64,000 nt of DNA from Chamaecrista fasciculata (GCA_003254925.1 QANZ01007348.1:93864-157863), one strand, 5' to 3'; positions 40,201-52,800 are shown, counted from the stretch's first letter. Made by a program: numbers and translations. The notes: generated from the sequence alone by a model not told the origin.

Positions 40201-43200
40201 TATTCAAATCTATTCTACTAAATTTAACAATCTTGTTCAGCACAAATTGACAGACACCTTATCAAAGAGAAAATTACAAGTGGTATTCTCAGCTTGTGTT
40301 ATGTGGCGTCCAGGAAACAACTTGCTAATGTTTTTACCGAAGACCTCAGCAAGCAAATGTTCCACACACTAGTTTGCAAGTTGGGCATGTGGACATCTTT
40401 GCACCAACTTCAGGGGAGTGTTGACTATCTTAATTGTTAAGAATTGTTGTCAGCATTTTTAGTTGTATATTAGTTGTACTCAACATTCATTAGGAATAGT
40501 TAGTTAATCAGAGGTTGGGAGTTGAAGCTTTAAATTCTGATAGTTCCAGCTAAATATCATGTTTAGCTAACATGCTAAAGTGGAATGGTACTGTACTTGG
40601 GCCGAAGAAAACTAGAACAACTATAACAACTTTGAACTGAAGTAACTCTTTATTCCTGAATTTTTTATCAGTCAACATTAAAAATTTTAGAATACTTCAT
40701 TATATTACATGTTATACATGAATAATTCCCATTTTCTTATAAAAATAATGAGCAAGATATACTTGACTACTAAATTCACCACACCTTCATCTGGGCTGTC
40801 TATACAGATTGAAAAAAGGTAGATGAAATTTCAATATCATCTTTACCTACCCATGTAAATTGCCCATGCGAGCCCAAGCAAGGAATGCAGGTCCACCAAA
40901 AAAATTATTTAAATCTCCAGAACTAATGTTAAAATCCTACAGTTGGAAAATACCAGTCAAATTGCAGCCAAAAGAGAAAACATTTATCTTCATATGTGTA
41001 ACATAAAGGTACACAACACATTAACTAGATAAAAAAAATCATGAGAGAATTAGATCAAACAACTGGCCAATAGTAATTTTTAAGAAAGAAATCATTGAGC
41101 ATCAGTGTGATTAACCGGTTCATGACAGGGTTAAGCTCACTAGTAGCTATTTGGATGTTGAACTCTGCAATTGGTATCTCAAGTTGTTTTGGACCAACCT
41201 TTAACACAATTTATGTCCTAAACAAAGAACTCATTTATCTCAAGAAAATCTTCGTCCATAAATGCATAAACAAGTAGATAGCGCTTCACCTTGAAAACTT
41301 TTTGCCAGATTGCCTCCTGCCCGCTAAATGCCAAGGGTAGGTTCACTCCCTGAAGTGCCATCCAATCTATCTCTTTCTCCCATCTCTCCCAGTCCCACCA
41401 AACATAGGAGTCTGTAAAGAATTAAAAGGTGTTAAATTACTTTACCTTTCATGAAGAGGTTATATGCAGAACATGTATGCCAATTAAAATTAAACAAATG
41501 AGCATCTAGTTGTATGAATAATTACAATGAGAAGGCGTGTCAACCAATAAGAGGAAGCAGTATTTCTTCTAGAGAAGAATGGAGTTGTGAAGCAGAACTG
41601 GAAAACCAGATAACCCCATTGATAGTATAACATATAGCAATAGTAAGAGATCTAGTAACTTTAAAAGTATTAATTATCAAAGAAAGGTAGGTGATATTTG
41701 TATATTTTTCTCAGAATGCAATCTACTCAGGTATTTAGTGGTTTAAAGTCGGCATTTCACTAGATTGTGGTTTAAACCATCGACTCATTGGAATCTTGTG
41801 CTTTCATTCAATTATTCTTTGGATGAAAAACAGTACTTACAAGTCACCTGACCCCCAATTTAGCTAACTTCTCCAATATATTATAAATAAGAAGTTACTT
41901 AAATAGCCAAAAGAGAAGCAAGAAACAATATTTCCCATTGAAAAGAAATGTTAATACTCACAACTTGATGTCACAACATTCTGGTAATAGTTCCATGGAA
42001 CAGGGCGTTTAATCATTAGACCCTCATTTTTCACAAGTGGTAGTGACCCGGGCTTAGGGACTGAAGCTGTTTGAATGCCACCGGTCTTGTCCCAAGAAAC
42101 ATGAGCACCACACCAATACTTAAGATACCAGTGGAGGCCAGATGCAATTTCAACTGCAGTGGTTCCTCTAATCCTAAGATTTGAGAAATGAACACACATA
42201 CGTGAAAATGTCATATAGGTATTAAAATTGGAAAGAACCTATATTTGCTTTATTTTGGTACGTCAAAATATTCTGTATACAATTGCAAGACTTAATGTTG
42301 ATCTCTCAATCCAAAAGAAAAGACACTTAAACCTAAAGTTGATCTCTGTTGCTTTTTATGACATTATACAAGAAAATTCTGTTTCAGAAATTTCAAAGAC
42401 TGTCATATCTTGATTAAGCTGCTATCTTGGTTTTGTTCCAAATTCATATGCTACTCGGTAATGTGTAACATTCAAGTACTATTCAGAAAATAAGAAGAAC
42501 ATGCAAGTCTTCCACAAACCAAAGGGTCCCATCAATTTCGGAGATTACTAGAAATGGAAAGACAGATAAGCTGTAAGCATACATGGGACTACCACACATG
42601 ATCAAAGAGATAACAGATTCAACTTGATTGGCTGCAAATCACACCAATCTAATAATTACATAAATCAATACCCAAAACCCAACAAGCTATATTGTCAATG
42701 ATTTCAATGATAATTGGGAATTCATAACAAATAACAAACTTAAGAGAGAATTGCATTTAAGTTTTAACATACATAATCTCAGGCCCATTCTGGCTGGACT
42801 GGTCGTGATTGTTAATCAGAAAGCAGCTGACTCCACCACAAGCATCCTGCATATTTTAAAGCTAAATTTATGTTCTATCAAGAAAGTAAACCCAGATGAA
42901 GAGTATATATAGTTAGTCAGGTGATAACTGATAACATCAATAACCATTGAATTGAATAAAAATCAATTCCACTTCCAAAAAGTTCAGTACCAGAGGATCT
43001 CCACATTGATCATTCAAAACGAGTCGAAACTAAGAAATGATTAACCAGCCCATAAAGTCAATGGCAAGACACTAAGCGAAAATGGAATTAAAAAATAAAA
43101 GCAAATCAGCAAACACCTTGGGAACTATTTTGAACTCAAAACTAGACAAATGCGAAGGAAGCAGTCTTCTGAGAACATCCCTAGCTGCGGCTTCTTGCAC

Positions 43201-43323
43201 TGATGGAGATGCTCGTTTGGAATCCAATCGATGCAGCAAAGCTTCCAAGGCTTCATGCTCAGAAAACGTCACAGGTACTAGCGTTAGGATCAAAATCGGA
43301 ATGAGAAACTCAAACTTGAGCAT
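31283..43323 (-). CDS. NAGLU: Alpha-N-acetylglucosaminidase (NAGLU, GH89), complete
   Basis: Nineteen minus-strand exons: 43323-43117, 42846-42773, 42173-41962, 41411-41290, 40936-40851, 39416-39322, 38965-38884, 38656-38550, 38457-38427, 38141-38024, 37442-37392, 36591-36482, 36372-36270, 35986-35888, 35208-35098, 33984-33740, 33286-33049, 31944-31866 and 31521-31283. All are GT-AG with matching phases, giving 802 aa. A signal peptide ([17 protein letters not shown]...) fits a vacuolar or secreted glycosidase. Landmarks: WHLKYWCG-like [41 protein letters not shown]. Catalytic acids are E344 in DTFNENSPP and E474 in [10 protein letters not shown], spaced 130 residues apart as in human NAGLU (E316, E446). 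The C-terminal helical domain includes [14 protein letters not shown] and [12 protein letters not shown]. It removes terminal alpha-GlcNAc. In Arabidopsis the gene (CYL1, At5g13690) is needed for seed development. Confidence 0.97.
32515..32724 (-). pseudogene. Unrecognised open-frame relic in NAGLU intron 17
   Basis: A 69-codon frame ([20 protein letters not shown], then [20 protein letters not shown]) lies between exons 17 and 18. It looks protein-like and recurs, with stops, in the decayed copy at 28380-28590. It has no splice borders to join it to NAGLU. I do not recognise the family; a transposase remnant is one possibility. Confidence 0.35.
34201..34234. repeat. (TA)n microsatellite in NAGLU intron
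   Basis: About 17 TA units in the intron between exons 15 and 16. No coding effect. Confidence 0.9.
39552..39720. mobile_element. Small palindromic MITE in NAGLU intron 5
   Basis: A 16-bp perfect TIR, ACCAAGGTTCATTATA at 39552-39567 and TATAATGAACCTTGGT at 39705-39720, encloses about 137 bp. No clear target duplication is visible. It lies in the same intron as the copia fragment. Confidence 0.65.
39850..40418 (+). pseudogene. Decayed Ty1/copia polyprotein end (RT/RNase H)
   Basis: Fragments of a copia pol are readable: [18 protein letters not shown] (reverse transcriptase end) at about 39928-39985, [14 protein letters not shown] (RNase H) at about 40020-40065, and [13 protein letters not shown]...[20 protein letters not shown] with KLGMWTSLH at about 40240-40410. 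Stops and frame changes break it. It is opposite in orientation to NAGLU and sits in the intron between exons 5 and 6. Confidence 0.8.
40419..40677 (+). mobile_element. 3' LTR of the copia fragment
   Basis: It starts TGTTGACTATC directly after a purine-rich tract (TTCAGGGGAG) at the end of the pol remnant, and ends ...ATCAGTCAACA, giving TGTTGAC/GTCAACA termini. Its length, 259 bp, is typical for a copia LTR. No 5' LTR is seen nearby, so the element is 5'-truncated. Confidence 0.8.
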
Positions 43324-43634
43324 TTTCTTCAATGGATTCAATTTTTCTTTTCCGCACAATTTAACGCAAGAACACTCAAATCTGTAAGTCAGCCTGCTAG
43401 TTTCTGAACTTCATTTCTTCTCTCTTATCCTTAAGAAATTTTAATATTGTTTAATCATCATCTTGTTTAATACGGAATCTTGTGTTTGCTGATTCTCCCT
43501 TTTGTCTGAGACTAATGAGCTTTATCTAGTCCTCCATAAATGGATTTTGGCACCTAACAGTACAGCACTTCGTAATATTGTCAAAATGGTCAAAATTTGC
43601 TTAAATGGATGGGGTTGAAATGTTGAATATAAAA

Positions 43635-45276
43635 GAGCAAACCCCCTTTTTGGTCCCTCAATTGTTACTGAGTCGAGGAATCGGTCCCTCACGTCTGGTC
43701 CGTTAGTGATAGAGGTGTTAAGTGATGACGTGTCACCGTTATCTGCTTAGGTGGCCGTTAAATGCTTAGTTGAGGGACCAAATCCTCGACTTAGTAACAA
43801 CAATTGAGGGACCAAAAAGGGGTTTACTCAAATTAATATCCAACTCATTTCCACTTGACACCTCATTCAAACTACTCTCTTGCAATTTGGTCCCAAAACC
43901 CCTAAATCCCCTAAAACTTTTTTTAATCCTCTTCTTCATTCATTTTAGTCTCAAATCCTAAAAATAAAATTGTAAAGTATCTCAAAACCTTTCCAAACAT
44001 TCCAATTTAATCCTTAAATGTATTAAAAACCCTAAAACCCTAACTTCTCAGCTATCCTCTCCTAACTTCTCTCTTTCATACGATATTTAAATTGTACATA
44101 TCAGTTACTGATTCTTGGAATTTACCTTTAATTATAAATAGTTGCCCTGATTTTAGGATCTGCTAGTTATTAAAATCCTGATTCTCAGGATTCCTTTCTC
44201 CTGGATATAAACTTATTATTCATCAATACAATCATTCATTCAACCTACCTTTTTAATTATTAGGTTCTTAAAGGAATACCTCTCCCAAATACAATGGGGT
44301 GATTTACTTCAAAACATCTAATTTAAGAAACTGAAATTAATTGGTAAAAAACGTATCAATAGTGAACTCATGGATACAAAACTGAACATTGGAGTTAATA
44401 TACATTTGCTAAAATGCATATTATCATATAAAAAACGATAATGTATTTCCATCATGACAATCTAACAAGGAACATACCTTTTTGTTCATTAGAAGAACAC
44501 CCTTTATGGCTCGACCCATGTGATAGAGACGACATTGCATCAGCAAAGGCTAGATGTAAGAGAAAGAACGTATTTAGAATACAATCCATGCAATGCCCGT
44601 TTGCAGTCTCAGAATTGGCAAAACAAATATGGGATATACCGGCTCAGATGTACTGGATTCCACATTCCCATTAGCCACAGTTTTGTCACCATATTCATCC
44701 AGATCAGAAATCCCCTAACATTCAAGTTTTCAAATAGCATGGAGAATTATCCAACTCATTAACAATTGAGGGACCAAAAAGGGAGTTTGCTCAAAAAGGG
44801 GGTTTTTTAATACATTTAAGGACTAAATTGGAATGTTTGGAAAGGTTTTGGGATACTTTACAATTTTATTTTTAGGATTTGGGACTAAAATGAATGAAGA
44901 AGATGAAAAAGATGAAGAAGAGGATTAAAAAAAGTTTTAGGGGATTTAGGGGTTTTGGGACCAAATTGCAAGAGAGTAGTTTGAATGAGGTGTCAAGTGG
45001 AAATGAGTTGGATATTAATTTGAGAAAACCCTCTTTTTGGTCCCTCAATTGTTACTGAGTCGAGGATTTGGTCCCTCAACTAAGCATTTAACGGCCACCT
45101 AAGCAGATAACGGTTACACGTCATCACTTAACACCTCTATCACTAACGGACCAGACGTGAGGGACCAAAACGTAAACGGGATTGTACAATTGAGGGACTG
45201 AGTTGTAGTTTCCCTCAATTGAGGGACCGATTCCTCGACTCAGTAACAATTGAGGGACCAAAAAGGGAGTTTGCTC
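43635..45276. mobile_element. 1.6-kb long-TIR Mutator-like element with perfect 9-bp TSD
   Basis: It begins GAGCAAACCCCCTTTTTGGT and ends in the inverse, ...GGGAGTTTGCTC. AATATAAAA flanks it on both sides (43626-43634 and 45277-45285), a perfect 9-bp duplication. The arms are compound: an outer palindrome (43635-43829 and about 45030-45276) and an inner arm (43830-44040 against about 44795-45030), so about 400 bp at each end can pair. The 750-bp core (44041-44795) has no recognised transposase; a 77-codon frame at 44441-44674 is unassigned. It lies 312 bp upstream of the NAGLU start, in its promoter region. Confidence 0.9.
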
Positions 45277-45366
45277 AATATAAAAAATAAGGTCATTTAA
45301 AAGCGAGTTTAAATATAATTATTATTTCTATTCTTTTAACAATATATAATTATTCTAAAGATATTT

Positions 45367-45901
45367 GGTCAAAGGATCATTTTGGTCCTAAATGTATTCC
45401 CTAATGTCCATTTTGGTCCATTATGTTTCAAAATGTTCAAATTGGTCTAAAATATTTGCAAAATGATTCACTTTGGTCCTAAATAATAGTAAAATATCTC
45501 ATTTTGATCCCAAACTATTGAATTTGGTCATATTTCTCTCGTCTTTCATTTCAAATTCAAAGGACTTGTTAAGAGGAACTCGTAGCTCTAAATTCGTCGC
45601 ATTCAAATTTGAAATGAGAGAGATATGATCAGCATTGCTTGTTTAATCATAAAACGAGCAGCCTACTTTCAGAATCGATTTGACCTCGTTTGCTGACGGC
45701 CCCAACTGGATAGATAAAGTACTTTTTGAGAACAATACCTAGCTCTAAACTCGTCACGTTTGAACTTGAAACAAGCCATATTCAATAATTTAGTACCAAA
45801 ATGAAACATTTTACAAATATTTAGGACCAATTTGAACATTTTAAAACATAATGAACCTAAGGCATACATTTAGGAGTTAGGACCAAAATGACCCTTTAAC
45901 C
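45367..45901. mobile_element. 535-bp palindromic Mutator-like MITE with perfect 9-bp TSD
   Basis: It starts GGTCAAAGGATCATTTTGGT and ends ...CCAAAATGACCCTTTAACC. AAGATATTT repeats flank it exactly at 45358-45366 and 45902-45910. The arms carry repeated 'aaattggtc' and 'tttggtcct' words and a core shared with the elements at 54285, 55110, 58720 and 60480. Non-coding. Confidence 0.9.
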
Positions 45902-47464
45902 AAGATATTTTATATATGTTTTATATTTATTTTTTATTTAAATAATATTAGTTGTATGTTATTTTTTCATATTATTTTTTTAAATTATAATTTATCAAAT
46001 CTTAAATTAATTTTTAGAATAAAACAAAATTTATATATATTTTTCTATTACAAAATCAAATAGTTGTATAACTAAAATTAATATAAAATAAATATAAAAA
46101 CATTTTATTAATTTACAAGTTTTATGATATTTTTATTTATCTTTCTTTTTCTTTCTTTTTTTTTTATATTACCAAAAGGGTGAAGAAAACAAACAAAGCA
46201 TCTAACAAGCCCTAACCCCTAAGCACCCCACCATAATTTACATGGGACACTTGGGTTATGACTTGAAGACGAAATGAAATGAGATGCAAACAACAAGTTA
46301 ACAGATATATCACAATCCTGATTAAACACATTATCATAAAAACTAATAGTGACTAGAATGAACCTAATAGTTGTGGACGGATCAATCTTCTTGCCCTTCC
46401 AGATGATGTCGTTTCTGCATTTTTAGATAACGTTAAGGCCCACAAAGATTGTAAGACAAACTCCACCGAAGAGATCCTGATTTTTCCGCCAGCGGAGAAT
46501 TCAAAACTTCAACCAACTATAGAACTGCCCATTCCTCTAATCTGTCTTGAGCGAAAGAGGCAATCCAAATCACACAGCACTAGTGATTTATTTATCTTTC
46601 AAATCCAAATTTCTCATCCCTTTTGGGGAGGCATCACTTATATGAAATTGAAATATGAAAAGAGTTACTAACAAGGGTTTACATAATTGATATGGAGTTA
46701 CTTATAATTTATAAGATTGTAAGTTTCATTTTTAAATTTTTTTGATAAATAATTTATAAATACTTCTATAAATGTTCTCGGGGTATGTCTTAATTTTAGT
46801 GAATCTCTAAAGTTTAATTCACCTAAGCTTTTGTCTATTAAAAGACGAAAAATTAAGAGAAGAGTTTAGAAAATGAGTTGAAAGTATTTAAAATTAATTC
46901 AGATATGGAAATTCAAGTGTTGAGTTTGAAAACTAAGGGTGTGTTTGGATTATAAGTATATAATGAAATGATAATTTTATGTAATGAAATGGTAATGAGA
47001 AAATTATGTAATGAAAATGGTGTTTGGATTAGTTTGAGATGTAATGAAAAAAATATGATGTGAAATTATGAAAAAAGGGTATGTAATGATGGTGGTTGGT
47101 TGAAATAATTATATGAGTTTTTTTAAATTGTATAGGGGTAGAATTGATAATTGATAATGGAATAAGATAGAAATAAAAAAAATGATATTTTGACATTTTG
47201 GTTGTGGTTGTTATGGAATGAAATGGCAATGAAATTGTCTTGGAATTTGTGCTAAAGGTGAATATTTATAATGAAGGTTGGAGTTGCTTTATGTAATGAA
47301 ATGAAAGGACCAAAATGTAAATAACATGAAAATTTTAAAAACCTTCTATTTGGTCCACGATTTTATATCGATTCAACGAATCGGTCCTTACGAAGTGAAA
47401 TGTGTGTCTCTTCCTGTAAAAATTCGTATTCATCAACGATTGGGTCTCTCTCTTTTAAATTCAA

Positions 47465-47585
47465 GGGTAAATTACACTTTGGTACCCTGTGGTTTGACCA
47501 TATTTCACTTTGGTACCCTGTGGTTTGAAACTTGACACTTTGGTACCCTGTGGTATTCTCCATTAACACTTTGGTACCCTTTGGA
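47465..47585. repeat. Four tandem copies of a 'cactttggtaccctgtggt' word, left arm of a nested element
   Basis: CACTTTGGTACCCTGTGGT occurs near 47475, 47508, 47540 and (partial) 47568, within text like the TIR arm of the 57226 element. The expected opposite arm is not seen and probably lies in the gap. Confidence 0.7.
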
Positions 47586-47721
47586 GCTATTTTTGTAATT
47601 TTAACCATAATAAATTTTACAAAAATTACATATTGACCCCAAAAAATTTTAAATTTTTCATTTTAGTCCCTATATAAATATGTATCCAGGGACCTATTTG
47701 TAATTTTTTGAAAATTTTTTG

Positions 47722-48519
47722 NNNNNNNNNNNNNNNNNNNNNNNNNNNNNNNNNNNNNNNNNNNNNNNNNNNNNNNNNNNNNNNNNNNNNNNNNNNNNNN
47801 NNNNNNNNNNNNNNNNNNNNNNNNNNNNNNNNNNNNNNNNNNNNNNNNNNNNNNNNNNNNNNNNNNNNNNNNNNNNNNNNNNNNNNNNNNNNNNNNNNNN
47901 NNNNNNNNNNNNNNNNNNNNNNNNNNNNNNNNNNNNNNNNNNNNNNNNNNNNNNNNNNNNNNNNNNNNNNNNNNNNNNNNNNNNNNNNNNNNNNNNNNNN
48001 NNNNNNNNNNNNNNNNNNNNNNNNNNNNNNNNNNNNNNNNNNNNNNNNNNNNNNNNNNNNNNNNNNNNNNNNNNNNNNNNNNNNNNNNNNNNNNNNNNNN
48101 NNNNNNNNNNNNNNNNNNNNNNNNNNNNNNNNNNNNNNNNNNNNNNNNNNNNNNNNNNNNNNNNNNNNNNNNNNNNNNNNNNNNNNNNNNNNNNNNNNNN
48201 NNNNNNNNNNNNNNNNNNNNNNNNNNNNNNNNNNNNNNNNNNNNNNNNNNNNNNNNNNNNNNNNNNNNNNNNNNNNNNNNNNNNNNNNNNNNNNNNNNNN
48301 NNNNNNNNNNNNNNNNNNNNNNNNNNNNNNNNNNNNNNNNNNNNNNNNNNNNNNNNNNNNNNNNNNNNNNNNNNNNNNNNNNNNNNNNNNNNNNNNNNNN
48401 NNNNNNNNNNNNNNNNNNNNNNNNNNNNNNNNNNNNNNNNNNNNNNNNNNNNNNNNNNNNNNNNNNNNNNNNNNNNNNNNNNNNNNNNNNNNNNNNNNNN
48501 NNNNNNNNNNNNNNNNNNN
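47722..48519. other. Assembly gap (798 N)
   Basis: A run of N inside the Harbinger-like element. Open frames crossing it are artefacts. Confidence 0.99.
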
Positions 48520-48839
48520 AAAAAAAATAGTAAGAAATGATGAATGGAGAGAGAAAGTTGTAAGTGTAATAAATGAGGGTATTGAAATTTACCATTTTGC
48601 CAAATAACTTTTTTATATTTGTATTAAAGTATAGATAATTATAGGTATTTGAGTAGGGGTATGTTAGTAATTGGGTATGAAAAATGTAATGAAATGATGT
48701 TGTAATGAAATAATATTTTTGTAATGAGTTTGTAATTGAAAAACAAACAGCCGTATTGCACTGTAGATCAAGTTATGTATTGAAAATAGAGATAATGAGT
48801 TTGTATTGGGTTTATAACCCATTCCCAAACACACCCTAA

Positions 48840-49873
48840 GTTTCTTTTAAGTTTGGCTAAAATATATATATATTTTAAATAAATCATTCAAGAAAATTAA
48901 AAAAGAATTCAATTACTATTAATTACAACAATAGTTATTAATTATTTCTAATTTTATATTAATGTCAAATACAATAACACTATAACAGTCATAAGATTAA
49001 AAAACTTTTTTTAATGAAAAATTTAATAAAAAGAATTTTTTACGGAAAATAAAAAATTTAAGAATTTTTTTATCATTTTTCAAATTTTAAAGATTTCCTT
49101 ACACAATCACTAAAATTTAGAAAAATTTTGTATATTTTATGCTTTAAGTTTTAACATAGTAAAAATATTTTTTATTTTTTGTGTAAAAGGTTTTCTCTCT
49201 TCAGTTAACTTCCGTCACAAGACTCAACATTTGAGACTCAAAAAGATAAAATATAGCCTAATAACGATGACCATGCTTATAATAAACAGCTGAATAGCTG
49301 ATACTCCAGACCTTCAAAATTTCTTAGATGTAAGAATGAACACAATAATGTATTACAGCTTCCTCCCTTATTCAATGCGATTCCAATCCTCTGTATTTAG
49401 AGGATTCTTGAAAGTTGCCGGCTGTGGACGCCCGTATAAATTTAGCCCAAAACGCACCGTTTTATTTGGTGAAACAATGCGTTTTATTAAATGATGTCGT
49501 CATGTGTCAAGATCTCAACCGCGAGCACTAAATCGGATAGCTAAAAATTTTCTAACTTCATAGAACTCTAGAGGAGTTAATTTCAGAGGATCCAAATTCT
49601 ATTCAATGCTGCTAAAGAGTTACAAATGAATTAAACCCACCGTGATTTCAAAATTATCAAGCACAATTAGAGAACATGTATAGAGATGACTTGCCATATC
49701 CTCCAAAGAACTGCTAAAATTACTTATTAACCATAAAACATATTCATATTATAGTACATACAAAAAGAAACTTTCACACATTAAGCAAAATTGCACTGAT
49801 TTCTGCAGAAATAATTGCCTATCTATAAGCAGTGCTTGACTATGTGTTGTAGAACATGAAGTTCCCAACATAA
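48840..49873. other. AT-rich spacer and 3' region of the OB-fold gene; nothing recognised
   Basis: Very AT-rich from 48840 to 49200, then about 670 bp of ordinary composition running into the 3' end of the next gene. No coding similarity seen. Confidence 0.4.
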
Positions 49874-52800
49874 TCATGAGATATTTGCATTCTGCAATGA
49901 TTGGCATGCCACTGCACCTGCCGACGTCCTCATTATATGCTCGCCAAGCATCGCTATACATGAAGCATCGGTTTTAAGATGGGGCTGTACCGATTCCCAA
50001 ATCTTCTTCTTCGCAATCTGCAGATTGTCACAGAAGAATTAAAAAGTACTGGATAAGGTAAAAGCTTGATGAAGGTCTTTTAAATGTCTGTTATCAGATT
50101 CTTCAAATGACAAAACATATAACATATTTGAAGGAATCAATAAAAGAATAACGAGTTGTAAAAAAATGCGTATAAATCATGCTTTTTTTAAAAGTTGATA
50201 ATAAACATTAAAGAATTTTGCGCAAGTCTTTTCCTTAGATTAAAAACATTGGATTGAGGTCATTGATCAATCAATTATAGAGATATAACAGAGTAAATCA
50301 ACTATAGCTGAAAATTTGATGAATGAGTAAGCATCATAAAAAATCCAAATGAATTGTTAAAAACATTAAGCAGAAAATCAACCCAGTGCCCTGAGGCTAC
50401 ATGGTATATGGACCTTCACCACATTACTTTCCTATACAATATCTGTTGTTTCTTTTTTCAATTCTTAGTTTTCATATCTGTCAGTCAATCCAAAATTCAT
50501 TCAACAAAATTGATATATTCAGTTCTTTCTTTGCCTTTATGGCTTTATGTTCTCACTCCTGAGATCTTCATTCCTAAACTCTGTTATGGGACTGAATCAT
50601 TAGCTGCAACATCATAATTCAAGTGGGTTTAGATCTCAACTGAATCATGATAAACCAGACTAAGGGCTTCATTGATCAGTACGATTGAGTAACCGAATTG
50701 AAAAAATCGCCCAAGATTTAAGATGACGACAAAGTATATGAATTCAGACATCATACCTAGTACAACCAATGAGTACAAATGAAAAATGTAAAACAAAATC
50801 AAGAGATAATATCAGAATCTGGCAAGAGTGAACCAAAAAACAGAAAAAACAAAAAAACAAAAGTTCAGAGTCGGATTCATCAAAATTGGTACTACTCTGA
50901 AAGTTTCAGCAGAGAAATAAAAATGGCATCTGCCTCCCACTTCCTAATTTAAGTTCCAAACAAATCTCAAATCTTTTCCCTCACCCTCGCCCTCATGAAC
51001 CTTCAAAAGTTTACTCTTTATAAACCCAGGTTGTCACCCATCTAATACTGTTCAAGATATCAAAAATATATTGTTACCATTTATTGGAATGTTTCTCAGA
51101 GTCATAATACGTCCAAAAGAAGAATTGGTTTCTTCAGCACTAGCCATAACTGTAATTTTAGATGCCACCAAATTCTTGGACATCAAAACAGTGAGGTGTC
51201 TCATTGCAGTTAAACTACAACAGTAAACTTAATCAAGATTTTTCAGGAAAAAAAAAAAGTAGTATAGCGCTAAATTCTAAAATTCTTGTATTTCACAAGG
51301 CTATATAATGAGTTTTTTCAAGTAGAGGTATTGCCTGGTTAGGAGAGGCAGCAGCAGGTTGATTTTCCTTTTCATCTTCGGATCCAAACCATATTCTTTC
51401 ACCCGGGGCTGCTTCATCGGGAGGGAAAAGAAGCTCAACATTCTCATGCTTTGCATCAGAAGCAGCCATGAGCATTCCAGAAGACTTGACACCACGCATG
51501 TTCCTTGGCTTCAAATTGTAAAGAACAATAACCTTTTTGCCCTGCATATGGAAATTATTATATTTATTGCATTATATAAGGTAATACATATTTAAACCAC
51601 AACTTCAAATCCATTTCTTCAGGCTCACAGCTTACTCTATATTTATAAACAGTTACTCCAGCAGTCAAAATGCGGCTTATCTATCTATCATAGTATATAT
51701 TTGCAACACTCAAACTGCATTGCAAGTAGAATTCACATTTCAAGAAGTAACAATTAACAAGCGTCAAACCTTGAAAGTTAAGATAGACAGTATTTGTTCT
51801 AATAGGCCCTAGCAAATCCCAGAAGATAAATTTTCCAGGAAGAGTTAAGCATCTTACACCATTTTATTTTGATTAAGACTTCAGAAACACAAATGAATCT
51901 TAGTATATCAACTCTCACCCTTATGTCTTGTAAATTCTTTTATTATACTCGTAGGAATGTCAAATTCCAATTCCCATTTTTTCCAAGGTAAGGGAATTCA
52001 GAAAGACACCAGCCACGTTGATTGACAATGCATTGATTAAAGTATCTATCAGAAGGCAAAAACAAAATCCACATACAAATTTAAGCAGGAAAATAATGGG
52101 AATACATTAAATTTTGTTGACAATGTATTGATTGTCAGTTTTAAGTTATAAGATTCTGAAATCAGAGCCTAATATGATTAAAAATTTCATTTCCAGAGAT
52201 ACCAATCAAATCTAATGATATCTACCAACCAGGATTGGGCATGGTGGTAAGTGAGTGATGCTCTCAAGGAGAGGACAAAAGTTCAACCCCTAAGGAAGCA
52301 ATTGTTGGGAGGACCACCTAGTCAGAACGCAATCATGATAGATTGATAGAGCTTAAGCAATTAGTCCCACAACAACGTTTGTGGGGATACCCCAATCAGA
52401 CCAAAAATTTGATGATACACTTCATTCACAACCTCATCCATGAACATAAAACAAGGCTTTATTGGGAAAAGATAATAGACATAGATTATCACATGACCTT
52501 TTTTGGACGTTAATTTCAACTTATGTATCATTTTTATGGTTTGTGATAGTTTAGGCGGGGAGAAGTTTCACGCTTTGAAGTTCAGTACCAAAGTTGTACT
52601 TAGGCTAATGTTCAAGAGTTATTCGAATGGTGTATAACACTATTAATAGGTGATACAGATTCTGTACTTCTAGACCTGAAATTGAGAAACTTCCCTCCGC
52701 AAAATAAATAATAATTGTGGTCCAAAACAACAGAAAATCTTAACACCAAGTAAATCTTCCCTCCTGTGGATGTCAAAAATGTTAAGGAAAGGTATGTTGA

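Larger units (their letters stand above)
46937..48836. mobile_element. PIF/Harbinger (Tourist-like) element with TAA TSD, containing a gap
   Basis: TIRs GGGTGTGTTTGG at the left and CCAAACACACCC at the right are perfect, each bordered by TAA (46934-46936 and 48837-48839). That is the 3-bp duplication typical of PIF/Harbinger. The ends carry many 'gtaatgaaatg' words. The middle holds other 'ggtacc' repeats and a 798-N gap, so its true length and any transposase are unknown. Confidence 0.8.

Noticed and set aside
44441-44674. 77-codon frame in the core of the 43635 element
   Set aside because: Considered as a transposase piece, but no catalytic or zinc-finger pattern is visible.
47663-48607. 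Three long frames across the second gap
   Set aside because: Artefacts of reading N as codons.
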